This document shows, one piece after another, positions 1-10,439 of a DNA stretch of 21,351 nt (positions are counted from its first letter, which is position 1; the number at the start of each line of letters is the position of its first letter). Source of the DNA: Chara braunii (lineage: Eukaryota; Streptophyta; Charophyceae; Charales; Characeae); NCBI GenBank assembly GCA_003427395.1, contig BFEA01000382.1:856783-878133 (forward strand), given 5' to 3'. The notes under the pieces were generated by a model, which made no database searches, was not told the DNA's origin, and worked only from the letters and a program-made list of their open reading frames with translations. Both the position numbers and the translations under genes were made by a program.

Positions 1-2780
1 GACCCCCGGCGCTCACTCCCTTTTCCCTCTTCCTCTCACTTCTTAGCCCGTGACGAACCTTTACTTTGCCAGGGAACGAACGGTAAAAGACCTAGGTCCT
101 CACTTGGTGAAGAGAGAGGGCAAGGGGAGGGTTGTCGATCCCTTGTGCCACCAAGAAGGAAAGGAAAACGGAATCTTTGTGAAAAACTTGGAAAGGAGGA
201 ATCTCATGAAAGGATTGAAGGAGTAAAGGCTTGAGACCAGGTCAGTTTGACTCAATCATTTTCCCCGACTGCATGACTAAGGAAGAGGCATGGCTTGCTT
301 GAGGGAAGGGAAAGAGAACCATGAGGTTCATGGGAAGAGAAGAGAACTTGTGGGAGGGGCGATGCATTGACCCCAATGGGGATTGTACTTGGTTTTTGCT
401 TTGTGTGGTATTGCTCAGGTGAGTAGCTTAGGATGGTTTGAGCGCGACTGTGTCTGCCGGATGCGGGCAGGAATGGGGAAAAACGACAAGGGAAGGACAT
501 GGGCCTTGCGTAAACTATGGATGCGGGTGGGACTTGGTGATCGCGTGCTCAAGATGACTTATGTGATGGATGCGTATTTTGATTCTCCGCGTGCTATGTG
601 GAAGCCCGAAAAGACTAAGGGCGACAACGGATATGCGGGTAGGATGGTTGTCAAGCAAAAAAAATACAAGGGACTAGGGGCATGGACGGCGCGACCGCAC
701 CCCGATGATGCCATAGAGATTGTCGTGCTTAGTGAAAAGGTGTGTGGCCCAATGGATGACGCTTGACCTACACACGAAAGAAGACAAATCCTCAACGAAC
801 TGCTTGGACTGCCTGTGTATTGGAAGGAGCAATTGCCTGGTCACACTTACGTGAGTCGAGAAAATGCCATGAGTGATCAAAGAGCTACCATCTAACGCGA
901 GAGCGGAGCTACATCCCCCAATGTAAAGCCCTCTCGCAAAAGGTCCATCCCCATCCATCTCATAGCACTAGGTGGGGGTGCCCTTGGGACGAACGACCCT
1001 CGCCCTGAGTGTGAGCGCGGGCGGGTCGAGCCAAATGGGACCCGCAGTGGGGTCGACTTAGGTTCGAAAGTCCTTCAAGGTACTGCCCCTACAAAAATGG
1101 TGGAGGTGTCGGGTATGGGTTAAACTGACCCATACGATCTCGAGGGGGGCGCCCGACGCATGTCCACGAAGACAACATTAAGATAAGGAACGAGGACTTG
1201 TGTATGCTCTACTCCCTTGAGAGAATCAGATTAGAGGGCGGCTGAGTGTATGGCAAGGTCAGGCCCGGAGGTGTAACATGCATGTTGCACACATAATCAG
1301 CCATCTCCCTTGCGAGGTGACTCTAGTCCTCCTTCCCTCGGGCTGATGTTCGTCAGGCCGAGGAAGCCTTGGGCAAGCCGCAGGTCGACCCTTCCACTTC
1401 GTGTGAAAGAAGGGCTCCGGTTACCTGGCAGGCGGTTGGGATTCCGGGCTAGTCCGAGTTCCCATGAAAATCCCACGGTGGAGTGATCCGACCAACATGG
1501 GTGCTTTCTCTTCTCTTCTTCGGAGTCCAGCGAGCTCCTTGCACCGCACTTAAAATGCTTGAAGGAACCTCATATGAACACAACGGGTAATCGAGAAGGA
1601 ACAATCCTGCCCTATGAACGGACACACAAGCGAAGATAAGGGAATGAAGGGAGCTGCTAGACTCCAAAGAAAACTAGCTCACCTATGAAGATTCTCACAA
1701 AAAGGAACTGGACACAGTATATGAAAATTAGGGGTGAGTGGCACACACAGTCCTGAAAGAAAAAACCGTAAGCTATGGGTAGGAATTGCTGGGTGCACCA
1801 AGGGAAAGGCACTTATGTTATGTGTGTCTCACTTGGGACTTGTGCTTGCATGATGGGGATTCGAGTGTCCTGCCTTTCCGAAGGAAAGGATTGGTTTGCA
1901 CCGGTCGGTGAGGGTTGCAAAAAGTCGTTCTCTTTGAAGTTCGCCGGGTTCCGTGCGCGGGGGTCGGGCCACCGGGTTGTCAGGCAAGAGTTGGTCTCGT
2001 CGGCTGGTTAGTAACATTCTCACCCGGGCGGTCCGAGCATGGCTCGATGACCTTGCCCAGGCGGGGTGCGAAACGCCTTCAGGCGAGGCGGTTAATTGTC
2101 GGCAGACGGTAGGGGGACCACTGCGTATGGGGCAAGGAGGGAGCCTCAGAGGCGATTAGTAGCTTCTCGTAGCTTGGTTTGGGAAAGGCTGATTCTTGTC
2201 GGACCGATGGAAGTGAATGCCCGGACGGCTGACTTTTGTCCTTGTATTTAGGCACACGGGGTAACCCTCGGTGTCGGTATGGATGTGCAAAAGTGGCAAT
2301 ACGGGATGGGTTATTCTGGGTACAAGGAAAGGGCTAACGCCTTGCCGGAGCCTGGGTACCGCGCTCGCGACGGTTGAGGTGTGCTTGAGGTACGAGATAA
2401 AGCTCTGCCGAAAGTAACAGTGGAGAGACCACTTTTGGAAAAAGGCCGGTGAGAAGATGACCGGCCTGTGTGCAAAGTTTGCCTGAATTTCTTCTTTTGT
2501 GTCTCCCTCTGTAAAGTTTGCTTGAGGATGTTGGGAGCGGAACTGAGTTCTAAGTCTATTCTCGCCCCCTATCTAAGTCCGCACGAGTGAGAGAAGATGT
2601 GAGTAAGCATGGATTGAAGTCGGAAGGAAAGGAACCAAGAAAAGGAATGCCGACTGGTGATGACCGATTGGGAGTACAATGGGGACAATTATGCCGGGGA
2701 AATGGGTAGGGAAAATTGGGGAGACCCGGGTGAGGGGTCTGAAATAATTCTCATCTAGACAGGGAGACAGTCTGACCAAG
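1..2780. other. Purine-rich region without a supportable gene
   Basis: I find no gene here that I can defend. The + strand is markedly purine-rich (many GGAAAGG/AAGGAAG runs), like the + strand of the retroelement that follows, so this may be its degenerate 5' leader, 5' LTR or lost N-terminal Gag. I could not match it by eye to the 3' LTR beginning at 11637, so that remains inference. The longest open stretch (383-766, 127 codons) opens with TTG rather than ATG and shows no recognisable domain. Small structures seen are a 12-bp palindrome (AACATGCATGTT, 1275-1286) and a hairpin with 7-bp perfect arms (GGCCGGT 2444-2450 and ACCGGCC 2460-2466, 9-nt loop). Confidence 0.5.
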
Positions 2781-2788
2781 AGGGGGCC

Positions 2789-3318
2789 GTGTGGTGCTCT
2801 CCTATGAAAATAGGGCCGGAGCCAGAAAACGGAATGGCGCGGTGGTTCTCGTCTCCTACCTATTCTAGTGGTCCGGAAATGTCAATAGACGTAAAGGAAG
2901 GGGTATCCGTCGTCCTCCCAGAAGAAGGAACGTGGACAGACCTGGAGCCAGCCTACCAAACTATGATGTTGGGGGGGACAAGGTCAAGAAGGGGATAGAG
3001 AGCTTGCACGAACGGGTGCACGGGGTTGATAACAATATAGAAAGAGTGGAAAATGCGCTATTAGTAATGCAGGCGCAAGTGTCCCGACCCGCCCTCCCGC
3101 CCCAAGAGGTCGTGGTTCCGACGGCAGTAGCAAATCGAGGGTATGGCAGAAGGGATCCGGCCAATGAGCAATGCAAGTATTGCACAATGGTCGGACATTT
3201 CGTACGGACCTGCCCATGACTCAACCATGATATCATGAGGCAAAGATGCAGCAGGTCCCTTAAGGGTGAAATTTTCTGATCTCAGGGAGAGCGCATAAAT
3301 TGGAATTCGCCAGGAGGA
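2789..3318 (+). pseudogene. Gag remnant with CCHC zinc knuckle
   Basis: Gag packages element RNA into cytoplasmic virus-like particles. Only its C-terminal part is visible. A Pro/Glu-rich segment runs from 2789 in one frame. The frame changes at or near a run of seven G (2971-2977), after which a helical segment (about 2992-3072, with HERVHGVDNNIERVENALL) leads to the zinc knuckle. The knuckle is C-K-Y-C...H...C at 3172-3213, an exact CX2CX4HX4C, which identifies nucleocapsid. In-frame TGA codons at 3217-3219 and 3277-3279 interrupt the link to the protease region, which is in the same frame. The first open segment begins with GTG after a TGA at 2774, so no true start is defined. The N-terminal capsid portion is missing or unrecognisable. 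The motif is certain; the boundaries are approximate. Confidence 0.8.
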
Positions 3319-4833
3319 ATGCGGCGTGCCGTCACCCTCCTGAACAATCTGGATATAGTTGCCGTAGAAGCTGAGCCGGTAGCTGACATTGTTTGGGATC
3401 AGCCGAGGGGGCGCGGACCACAGGTGAATTTTATCCTAGAAGGTAATGGGCAAGATAGGGTGAACATCACCACCCGTCGGGCAGGGGTAGAAAAAAAACT
3501 TATTAGAGATATGGTAATGGAAGAGGTCGCGGGGACTAGCGCAGATCAAGGTGAAACTGAGACCGGGGAACAGGAAAAGGTTTTTGGAAAGACAAGGGAA
3601 GAAGAGTCGATAGTTAAAGTCGTGGCGGCAAAGAAGAAGCTCAGGTACCAAATCCCAACCCTGACCTTGCCAGAAATCGATGATACTCTGAGCAAACTGC
3701 TAGGTATCATGGTATCGGTATCCTTTCAGACCATGCTGCAGGCAAGCCCGAGATTGCTTAAAGGACTCAGGCAATTACTAACGCGCCGACGCGTAGAGGT
3801 AGAGGAGGCCCCGGAACCACAGGAGCAGGAAACGGAAGAGGCTGGGACACCGCAAGGGGTCTCCAACCTCCAAAGGATCCCAGGGGATCCGGAGGACCGA
3901 GAGAAGGCCTTTGCAGATATTCGCCTAAGCCTACCGGACCGAGAGGGTGGAGAAGTTATGAGGGCGTCGCTCGGAACGAAGCTTAGCTTCCATGCATTGC
4001 CCGTAGGAAAGCTGAAGGTCCAGATCGGAACCCACCACAAGGATGCATTAGTGGACGGTGGTGTGAAAATTACCCTCATACGACGAGACTTTGTGACAAT
4101 TACCGGCTGCACCGTAAACAAGGAGGTGGCGGGGAGTATCCGGGAAGCGGGCTGGGAGATTCCCTTCGCAGGGTACGTCACGAAATGCGCAGTCAGGGCA
4201 GGGATCAAAGAATCGATTTTGTCCTTGCAGCGGATGACCGTGATGGAAGAAATGGACCATGACATAATTCTAGGGAGGCCATGGTGCGCTTATTTAGAGA
4301 TGATAGGTATGCATCTGCATGATGGCACATACATGGTGGATATAGAGGACCCCGTGACCGGCCGGGGAGAACTCCTCCGACTCCTTGAGACAGGAGGGGA
4401 TCCCCCGAAGGGCAAATTGGCAACCTGGTCGCCAAAGTTCAAAGAGAGTGCGCGAAAGGGGGCATTCGCACGGATGGAAGGTATGCGGGAAAGAGTACAG
4501 ATCATGATTGAGGAAGCCTTTAGCAAGGAGTAAATCAAGATGAATTTAACTCTGAAGAAGAGAAGGCAAGAGGATCAGGTGCTAGGGGTTATGGTGGCAG
4601 AGAAGGAGGCGGAAGTCGAGCTTGGGGCCAGCCTGCCCAAATCAAAGGAAGACCGGAAGGAAACGTCAGAGGTAGTACTTGAAATTCCAGACTTGTTACA
4701 GCTCGTTAAGGCTATAAGGTACCACAAAGTGGGAGTGGACCCAGCGACGCTTGCCAAATTCGAAGATGAGGTCCGAAAATGTTATTGCCTGAATGTGAAG
4801 TTAGTCAGTATCCAACCCGTATCATGGAGGTAG
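3319..4833 (+). pseudogene. Gag-pro polyprotein segment with aspartic protease
   Basis: This is the longest uninterrupted part of the polyprotein (404 codons, 3319-4530), in frame with the zinc knuckle upstream. The retropepsin core lies at about 3980-4300. The flap-side pattern ALVDGGVKITLI has its catalytic Asp at 4054-4056. The matching C-terminal retropepsin motif is IILGRPW, near 4266. The active-site triplet is Asp-Gly-Gly instead of the commoner Asp-Thr/Ser-Gly. The N-terminal 200 residues are charged and Glu-rich, probably a linker between nucleocapsid and protease. TAA at 4531-4533 ends the segment. The same frame reopens for 97 codons (4540-4830) and ends at TAG 4831-4833. Sense then continues in the +1 frame, so there is an indel just before about 4823. 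Retropepsins cleave Gag-Pol into mature proteins; this copy could not make the full precursor. Confidence 0.85.
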
Positions 4834-5977
4834 CAAGGTCAATCCCGACCATTCATTTTTTAGGAGAACGATCCCAGAAGGGAGTGTGCGAAAGTACAAA
4901 CCCGTAGGGAAGAAAGCCAAACCGGTCTCAATCCTAATAGAAACATCAAGGGAAGAGGCCATGAAAAAGGAGGAAGAAATCCTGCGGATAATAAGGGAGA
5001 GGCGAGCAGCGGAAGGGCACCAGATACCTGATGAGATAGCGGATACCATGAAGATAGGGGTAGAAGGGTTCCTAACGGCGGAAGAGACTCAGTTGATAAG
5101 GAAGGCGTCCCATAAATTTCACCTAGCCTTCGCATTCAATGACCACCAGAAAGGTCGATTGGATGCGAAGCTAATTTCCCTCGTTAGGATCCACACGGTG
5201 GAGCACGAATGCTGGAATGACAAGGGGCCCGCCTACGAGTTCGGAATAGCTATAGAAGTCACTGAATTGCTCAGAGCCAAGATAGATTCGTTCGTGGCCG
5301 AACCCACCGCATCCCCCTACGCGAACAAGTGGTTCGTTTTTCGGAAGCCCAACAAATCGCTCAGATGGATTCAGGACTTGCAGAAGTTGAATACGGTTAC
5401 GATTCGGGATGCGGGATCACTTCCACAGGCCGACCTACTGGCGGAGTCTCACGCCGGACGAAGCATTTAATCCTTTATAGATCTATACTCAGGATATGAC
5501 CAACTACCGCTCGACGCAAGGGATAGACCGTACACTGCCATGCACACCCCTGTAGGTCAGCTGCAAATGCAAGTGACTCCTATGGGCTTCACAAACACTA
5601 TGGCGGAGGCACAGAGGAGGATGCTTGCAGTCGCAAGGGACATGTTCCTAGAAAAATGCGAACCCTACATAGATGACAATCCCATAAAAGCCGCGCAGAA
5701 CAAGGATGAAACAGAGGTTCAGTCGGACATACGAAAGTTTGTCTGGGAGCATCTACAGGATATCAAGGATCTGCTCCAGCGATTCCTGATAAAAAATATC
5801 ACCGCAAGCGGACCAAAGAGCATCCTGGCGATCCCAGAAGTGACTATACTGGGGTTTCGCTGTGGGGTCTATGAGAGGAAATCTGACCCGGCAAAGACGG
5901 ATAAGATCTCTCGATGGCCAACACCCCTGCGCACCACGACGGAAGTACGAGCCTTCCTAGGGGTGGTTGGATTCTAG
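4823..5977 (+). pseudogene. Reverse transcriptase domain of pol, interrupted
   Basis: The reverse transcriptase would copy element RNA into cDNA. From about 4823 the reading frame is constant to 8221. An N-terminal linker (KYKPVGKKAKPV, about 4892) leads to the fingers (ASPYANKWFVFRKPNKSLRW, then QDLQKLNTVTIRDA). The palm motif FIDLYSGYD has its first catalytic Asp at 5480-5482. TPMGFTNTMAEAQ follows, then the YIDD box at 5666-5677 with both Asp residues. The thumb is SRWPTP...VRAFLGVVGF. TAA at 5468-5470 falls directly before the first catalytic motif, and TAG at 5975-5977 ends the segment. The metal-binding Asp residues are therefore present, but translation would stop twice. The family assignment is secure; the exact N-terminus depends on the upstream frameshift. 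Confidence 0.92.
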
Positions 5978-6976
5978 AGGATCTTTACTAAAGGGTTTGC
6001 CAAGATAGCTGAGCCTATCCGCGCAATGATTAGGGAAGGAGGGACCATGGAGTGGACCGAGGATAGGGAGGTGGCAGTCCACACCCTCAAAGACGTCTTG
6101 TCTTCCAACCAAGTCACCTTGGCAGCGCCCTGCTTCAATGATGAAGTAGGACGACACTTTATCTTGGAAACAAACGGGGGACCTTTGGCAGTAGGTGGAG
6201 TCCTGATACAAAGGAGCGAGGAAGGTAAGGAGAGGCCTATCAGATTTGAGAGCAGGACCCTGAATTCGGCAGAGCGGCGGTACTCACAGTTCAAGAAAGA
6301 GGTCTTAGCCATTTTACATTGCCTTAAGACTTTTCAGGCATACCTATTCGGGAGAAGGTTTATCCTGAGAATCGATCCGACCAATGTCGTCGGGGCATTA
6401 AAGAACTACAAACCTATAGACCCGACCGTTGGGAGATGGATAGGATTTATTTGGCAATTCGACTACAAGGTCGAGCGAATTGCGGGGCTCCGGAACAGGG
6501 CAGACGGGCTAAGTCGGGTTTGCATCACGCCGGAGGGAGTAGAGGATGCAGAACCGATCGACGCCTTCCTTGAATACGAAGGGGGAACCCTTGTCGTAGA
6601 TAACGAGATGGCGGGCGCCACGCTTACGACAGCCCAGTTGCTGATCCAGACCTTGGAAAAGGGGGCGCCTGCAGTAGTTGCGGAACTCAGGGAAGGACCA
6701 GTCACCACGATTAGGCGCAAAGATGAGAAGGATTTGTGGGGGGCAACGACCGGGCCGAAAGAGAAGTTGATGACCATGGTCGTTGAAGGGGGCCGAGATG
6801 CTGTGATGAATCCAGTAGAAACTTGGATGCGAAGAGAGCAGCAGTATCTAATGAATCAGGCTCAGGAGGGGCAAGACACCGATCAGAAGGGACGAGAATT
6901 CTTCCTTATACAGATGTATGATGACATCTTTAGAGAAATCGGTCTGCTGCTTATAGGAAACAAGCAGCCTATGTAA
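5978..6976 (+). pseudogene. RNase H domain and connection region of pol
   Basis: RNase H degrades the RNA strand of the RNA-DNA hybrid during cDNA synthesis. After the TAG at 5975 the frame continues with the end of the RT thumb/connection (RIFTKGFAKIAEPI). The RNase H core then runs from about 6164 to 6520. Its motifs are GGPLAVGGVLIQ, RRYSQFKKEVLAI (catalytic Glu), FILRIDPTNVVGAL (Asp) and the closing RADGLSR (Asp near 6503). The position that carries the first catalytic Asp in RNase H domains is Asn (AAC, 6173-6175) here, explained by a single G-to-A change. Beyond 6520 lies a long charged linker (about 150 codons) ending at TAA 6974-6976, before the integrase N-terminus. No right-hand copy covers this part, so the Asn cannot be polarised within the window. 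Confidence 0.88.
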
Positions 6977-8221
6977 GTCAGCCTCAAGGCAAGGGAGGAA
7001 GTCGAGAACTATGTTTTGAGGAACGGTCACCTGTTCAAGAAAGAAGAAGGAATGATGCCTAGGCGAGTTGTGTGCGGGAGGTCTAGGCAGTTGGACATAA
7101 TCCAGGCGATGCATGATGGGCTAGCCGGAGGGCACCGGTCATCCAAAGGGACTCTTGCAAAAATCGCGCCACTTTACTTCTGGCCAGGTATGACAGGTAT
7201 GGTGACGACGTACTGTCAAACGTGTCTGATATGCCAAGAAAGGAGTTCCGCACGTGTCTTCGAGCCCCTTAGACCTACCCGAGTACTGGGGCCGGGGCGC
7301 CTGGTCCACCTTGACCTCGCGGTCATGCCTATATCAACGGATGGATACAGGTACATCTTGGATGCAAGGGATAACCTCAGTGGCTACGTAGAGGCGGTAG
7401 CTCTTAAGAGAAAGACGAGAAAGAGAGTGACCGATTGGATATAAGACTTCTACCTTAGGCACCCCTTCGTGCGCAGGTTCATAGCGAACAATGGGACGGA
7501 CTTCGTCAACCAGGAGGTGTTAGGCAGGCTTAAGGCGTTGTGCGTACCTATCAAGATCATCGAACCGTATCACCCCGAGGCCAATGCACCAGTAGAAAGG
7601 GGGCACCGAACCTTGAAAAACACAATCGCTAAGTTGGCGGCCGATGACCTGGGGAACTGGTCTCGGTACCTTAAGCAGGCGGTCTTCTCAGAGAACATGA
7701 CGCCGAAAAGGACGACGGGATGCATTCCGGCAGAACTCTGGTATGGGAGGGAGATTGATTTCCCGGTGGAAGCCCTGGTTCCTACCTAGAACAGGCCAGA
7801 TGACAATCCGCACATGTCCACGGAGGAACTAATTATCGCACGTTGCCAACAGGTCGCTAGAAATGAGGAAGCCTTAGAGGATGTGGTTAAACGTGTAATG
7901 GATAGTCGAATGAGGGACAAAGCAAGGTGGGACCAGGTAAAGAACATCCGGAAGTAGCCGCTCGAGGTGGGAGAGAAGGTACTAGTTAGGAACTCGGTTC
8001 TTGAAAGCACGTGGTTTGGACAGTTGGGAAGAAGGTTCAAAGGTCCCTACAAGATCGCTAAGAGGGTGGGATTGAACACGTTTGAACTTGAGGATCTCGA
8101 TGGTACAGGGATGAAAGGGCAATTTCCGGGGCAGAGGCTGGTCAGGTTTTTTAGCAGAGATCCGGTGCAGCAATGGTTACAGGAGGGTCAGGATAAGGAA
8201 ACAGGGGAATTGACAACCTGA
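6977..8221 (+). pseudogene. Integrase domain of pol, interrupted, no chromodomain
   Basis: Integrase inserts element cDNA into chromosomes in the nucleus. The zinc-binding region has His (MHDGLAGGH, 7112-7135) and Cys (CQTCLIC, 7214-7234). The catalytic core has Asp in VHLDLAVMP (7313-7315). The second acidic position is in RRFIANNGTDF, where codon 7487-7489 is Asn. The catalytic Glu is in PVERGHR (7595-7597). The last two positions are exactly 35 residues apart, the D,D-35-E spacing. The right copy has Asp at the Asn position, so the left copy lost it by GAC to AAC. Stops lie at 7442-7444 (TAA), 7787-7789 (TAG, where the right copy has TGG) and 7955-7957 (TAG, where the right copy has GAG). 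The C-terminus carries a GPY/F-type module (RRFKGPYKIAKRVG...) and ends at TGA 8219-8221. No chromodomain follows. Confidence 0.92.
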
Positions 8222-8362
8222 AAGACAGGCAACTGGCTAAAATTTTGTACCGCCTCCCCACGGAAGTGATCATGACTGCAAGGGTTGTTCGTTTTTGTGT
8301 CTTCTTTCCTTTGGCGCATGGGGTCTCTGCTTGGGCTGATTATGAATGGGGTTGGGAGCCTA

Positions 8363-8570
8363 GGAAAATGTACCATAGTTTTTGTGGGGCAATTTTGGGG
8401 GACTGCCTATATGAGGCGCCTATGTGGCTGGGACAATGTACTATAGTTTTTGTGGGGCAATTTTGGGGACCGCCTATAGGGGGTGCCTATGTGACTGGGA
8501 CAATGTGCCTAAGTTTTTGGGGGAGGGGATAATGGGACCGCCGCATATGTCGCCACCCTAGGTGGACTAC
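8363..8570 (+). repeat. 67-bp tandem repeat, three copies
   Basis: Three copies of a unit containing AATGTACTATAGTTTTTGTG are phased at 8367, 8435 and 8502 (spacing 68 and 67). The array fills much of the 451-bp gap between the pol stop and the next ORF. The right element copy holds only two units (about 18990-19090 on the - strand), so the array changed length after the copies separated. A role as leader or promoter of the downstream ORF is possible but unproven. Confidence 0.75.
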
Positions 8571-8672
8571 CGATCATATGGGGCAAGCAAGGGTTCTGGG
8601 CAAGCGTGTAAAACCCGCAAATGGGAGTGGAAGGGAGTGTGTGTCCATGAGGGATGCTGTGACTTGTTATGA

Positions 8673-9332
8673 ATGAACAGGACCAGGGAAGGAGAAAGCA
8701 ACAGGAAAAGGTGGAAGATGAAATTTAGAAATGAAAACGACAGCAATGCCATTAACAGGCCTACTGGGGAACAAGCAACAAGACAGGCTGGGGAATCAAG
8801 TTCCAGGAAAAGGATGTTGTATGTGGAATTTGACTTCAACTTGGTTGTGAAAAGAGGAGGAAGGAACCAAGGGACCAGGGGACCCTCTCCCGTGAGAGAG
8901 GGGGAACCAATAGTTCTCCCATCTGACAGTGACACCAGTAGTGAGGAGGATGGGAACCTAGGAAAGAGGCAGAGGATGGAAGAGGAAGAGCCCAACGAGA
9001 TCATAGACCTCAGCAGTGAGGAAGAGGATGATGAGGTCACAACGCCCACGAGAGAGGTACGCGGAAGGGATGAGGACCCAGGTGAAGAGAAGGACAAATG
9101 GATAAGAGAGTTCGGGTCATCTTGCAGTGACCGGTTCGATCAATGGGCCAGTATCATGCGGTATGAGTGGGCGATGAGAGGAAAGGAGAAGCTGAGCAGA
9201 GGAGAGGACATAGCGCCAACAACATTTTTCACAGAAGAGGCGCTCCTACAATTGCAAAGGACGAAGAGAAAGATGCAGCAAGAGATCGACAATCGTGCAA
9301 GGGAGGCTCGGCACTGGGCAACTGGGCGGTAA
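8673..9332 (+). CDS. Extra 3' ORF of the element: charged protein with two candidate SUMO-interacting motifs
   Basis: This 219-codon ORF sits 451 bp downstream of pol in another frame. TGA lies immediately before its ATG, and a 19-codon ATG frame overlaps from 8669. I do not recognise the family. Residues 1-50 are basic. Residues 79-93 read EPIVLPSDSDTSSEED-like, and 109-121 read EIIDLSSEEEDDE. Both match the SUMO-interacting pattern of a hydrophobic V/I/L core followed by Ser and acidic residues, including potential CK2 sites. A basic KRQR patch (98-101) lies between them. The C-terminus (about 180-213) looks helical and charged, possibly a coiled coil. There is no signal peptide or membrane segment, so it is not env-like. 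The inverted copy (18214-18873) is also full length, and both motifs are kept. By eye there are about 30 amino-acid and a dozen silent differences, so copy-to-copy constraint looks weak. Binding to SUMO or chromatin tethering is inference. Confidence 0.6.
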   Translation: MNRTREGESNRKRWKMKFRNENDSNAINRPTGEQATRQAGESSSRKRMLYVEFDFNLVVKRGGRNQGTRGPSPVREGEPIVLPSDSDTSSEEDGNLGKRQRMEEEEPNEIIDLSSEEEDDEVTTPTREVRGRDEDPGEEKDKWIREFGSSCSDRFDQWASIMRYEWAMRGKEKLSRGEDIAPTTFFTEEALLQLQRTKRKMQQEIDNRAREARHWATGR

Positions 9333-9399
9333 AGGGGCAGTAGACACAACAGGGAATAGCTAGACAATGGGAAGGATTGGTACCTGAGACTGGCAAAAC

Positions 9400-9860
9400 T
9401 GTCATTTTAAGCTTCGCATTTGATTTTTTTTGGGAATAAACTACTATGAGATAACTTTCCATGCAAGGAATGACTAAGGACTGGACAGCTAGTGCTACTT
9501 CGCATAAGTAGTTGCTTCTTCAAAAAGGGTGTGGAAGTCAATCCGTTTGGGACTAGGACTATAAAGGGCTGGTTTCGTTTAAAGAGAGCGAAGGGAAGAA
9601 GGGGGGGACCTAGATGAGACAAGCCTGTGTGTCACTTTTGCATTCAAATTTGTCTCCTTTTTTTTGGGAAAACTGCAACAGAGCTGCTCCTTGAACTAGG
9701 GAAGTAAACAGGGACTAGATAGCTAATGCTACTTTGCATAAGAACTTGCTCTTTTGAAAATGTGGGGATCTTTGATGGTGGGAGACGAACGAGGAATGAT
9801 TGATTTTGTTCTGGGAAAGGGCGAGAGCGTGTGAATTGTTGAGATTGAAGAAAGTCTATG
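9400..9860 (+). repeat. Diverged tandem duplication of about 230 bp
   Basis: Two diverged units begin near 9400 and 9632. Each has GTCA(C/T)TTT, then a T8GGGAA block (about 9425 and 9658), then a segment like GCTAGTGCTACTTCGCATAAG or GCTAATGCTACTTTGCATAAG, and ends in a GA-rich stretch. The same duplication is in the right copy (about 17680-18140). Open frames on the opposite strand of both units give alignable translations, but they begin at GTG or inside the repeat and run into the reverse of the upstream ORF. I therefore treat this as noncoding 3' region. A purine tract at 9586-9606 resembles a polypurine tract. Confidence 0.65.
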
Positions 9861-10208
9861 GCAAAGAGTTTCCTTTTAAATATGCACCCCTGGTCGAATG
9901 AGTCATGATATGAGTTTCTGAGAGAGGTTAGGGGACCTATGGGCAAAGAGGCATGAAGAATCCTCTTCCCTAGGAGCCTAATCCAACCGGTCCCGGATAA
10001 GTCAAGAGCAGCAAGAGGCATGAGAGGGCAGAGAGAGGGAGAAAACAGTGATGACACATACCCCCTTAGCTATGGTTGAATGACCGGGCGGGTTGGCACG
10101 AGACAAAAGACAAAAGCATGCGTAAAACCCAAGAGATGGTCACCTTCTAACCTTCGAGACAGAGATAGGATCCGTGTCCTCTAGGCCCACCCCCTCGGGC
10201 GCTAACAA

Positions 10209-10360
10209 TGGAAATGGATAAGGATGGACCTAACCAGGCTGTCCGATGGAAATGGATAAGGATGACCCTAACAAGGCTGTCCGATGGAAATGGATAAGGA
10301 TGGCCCTAACCAGGCTCTCCGAAGGAAATGGATAAGAACGACCATAACCAGGTTGTTCAG
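10209..10360 (+). repeat. 38-bp tandem repeat, four copies
   Basis: The word GAAATGGATAAGGATG recurs at 10211, 10249, 10287 and 10325, an exact 38-bp period. Each unit ends in (A)ACCAGGCTGTCC-like sequence. The right copy has the matching array, also four units, at 17107-17262 on the opposite strand, so the array predates the separation of the two copies. Confidence 0.85.
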
Positions 10361-10439
10361 AATGATCCCTGACAAGGGTCATTCTTTGGAATTGGCACTG
10401 GGGTCCCCTTGCATGATTGTCTGAGATGGATGAGATTGA

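Noticed and set aside
383-766. 127-codon frame in the 5' region
   Set aside because: It opens with TTG, has no domain I recognise and no second copy in the window to show conservation.
1050-1080. tRNA-like B box (GGTTCGAAAGTCC)
   Set aside because: The flanking bases do not form a T-arm stem and no acceptor or anticodon arm is present.
9586-9606. Alternative polypurine tract
   Set aside because: It is purine-rich in both copies but is not followed by TG and lies inside a tandem duplication; the tract at 11623-11636 fits better.
9644-10057. Antisense frame of 137 codons, with a 141-codon counterpart at 17488-17913
   Set aside because: It is open in both copies but begins with GTG, has no recognisable domain, and overlaps a diverged tandem duplication; the neighbouring frame simply runs antisense through the extra ORF.
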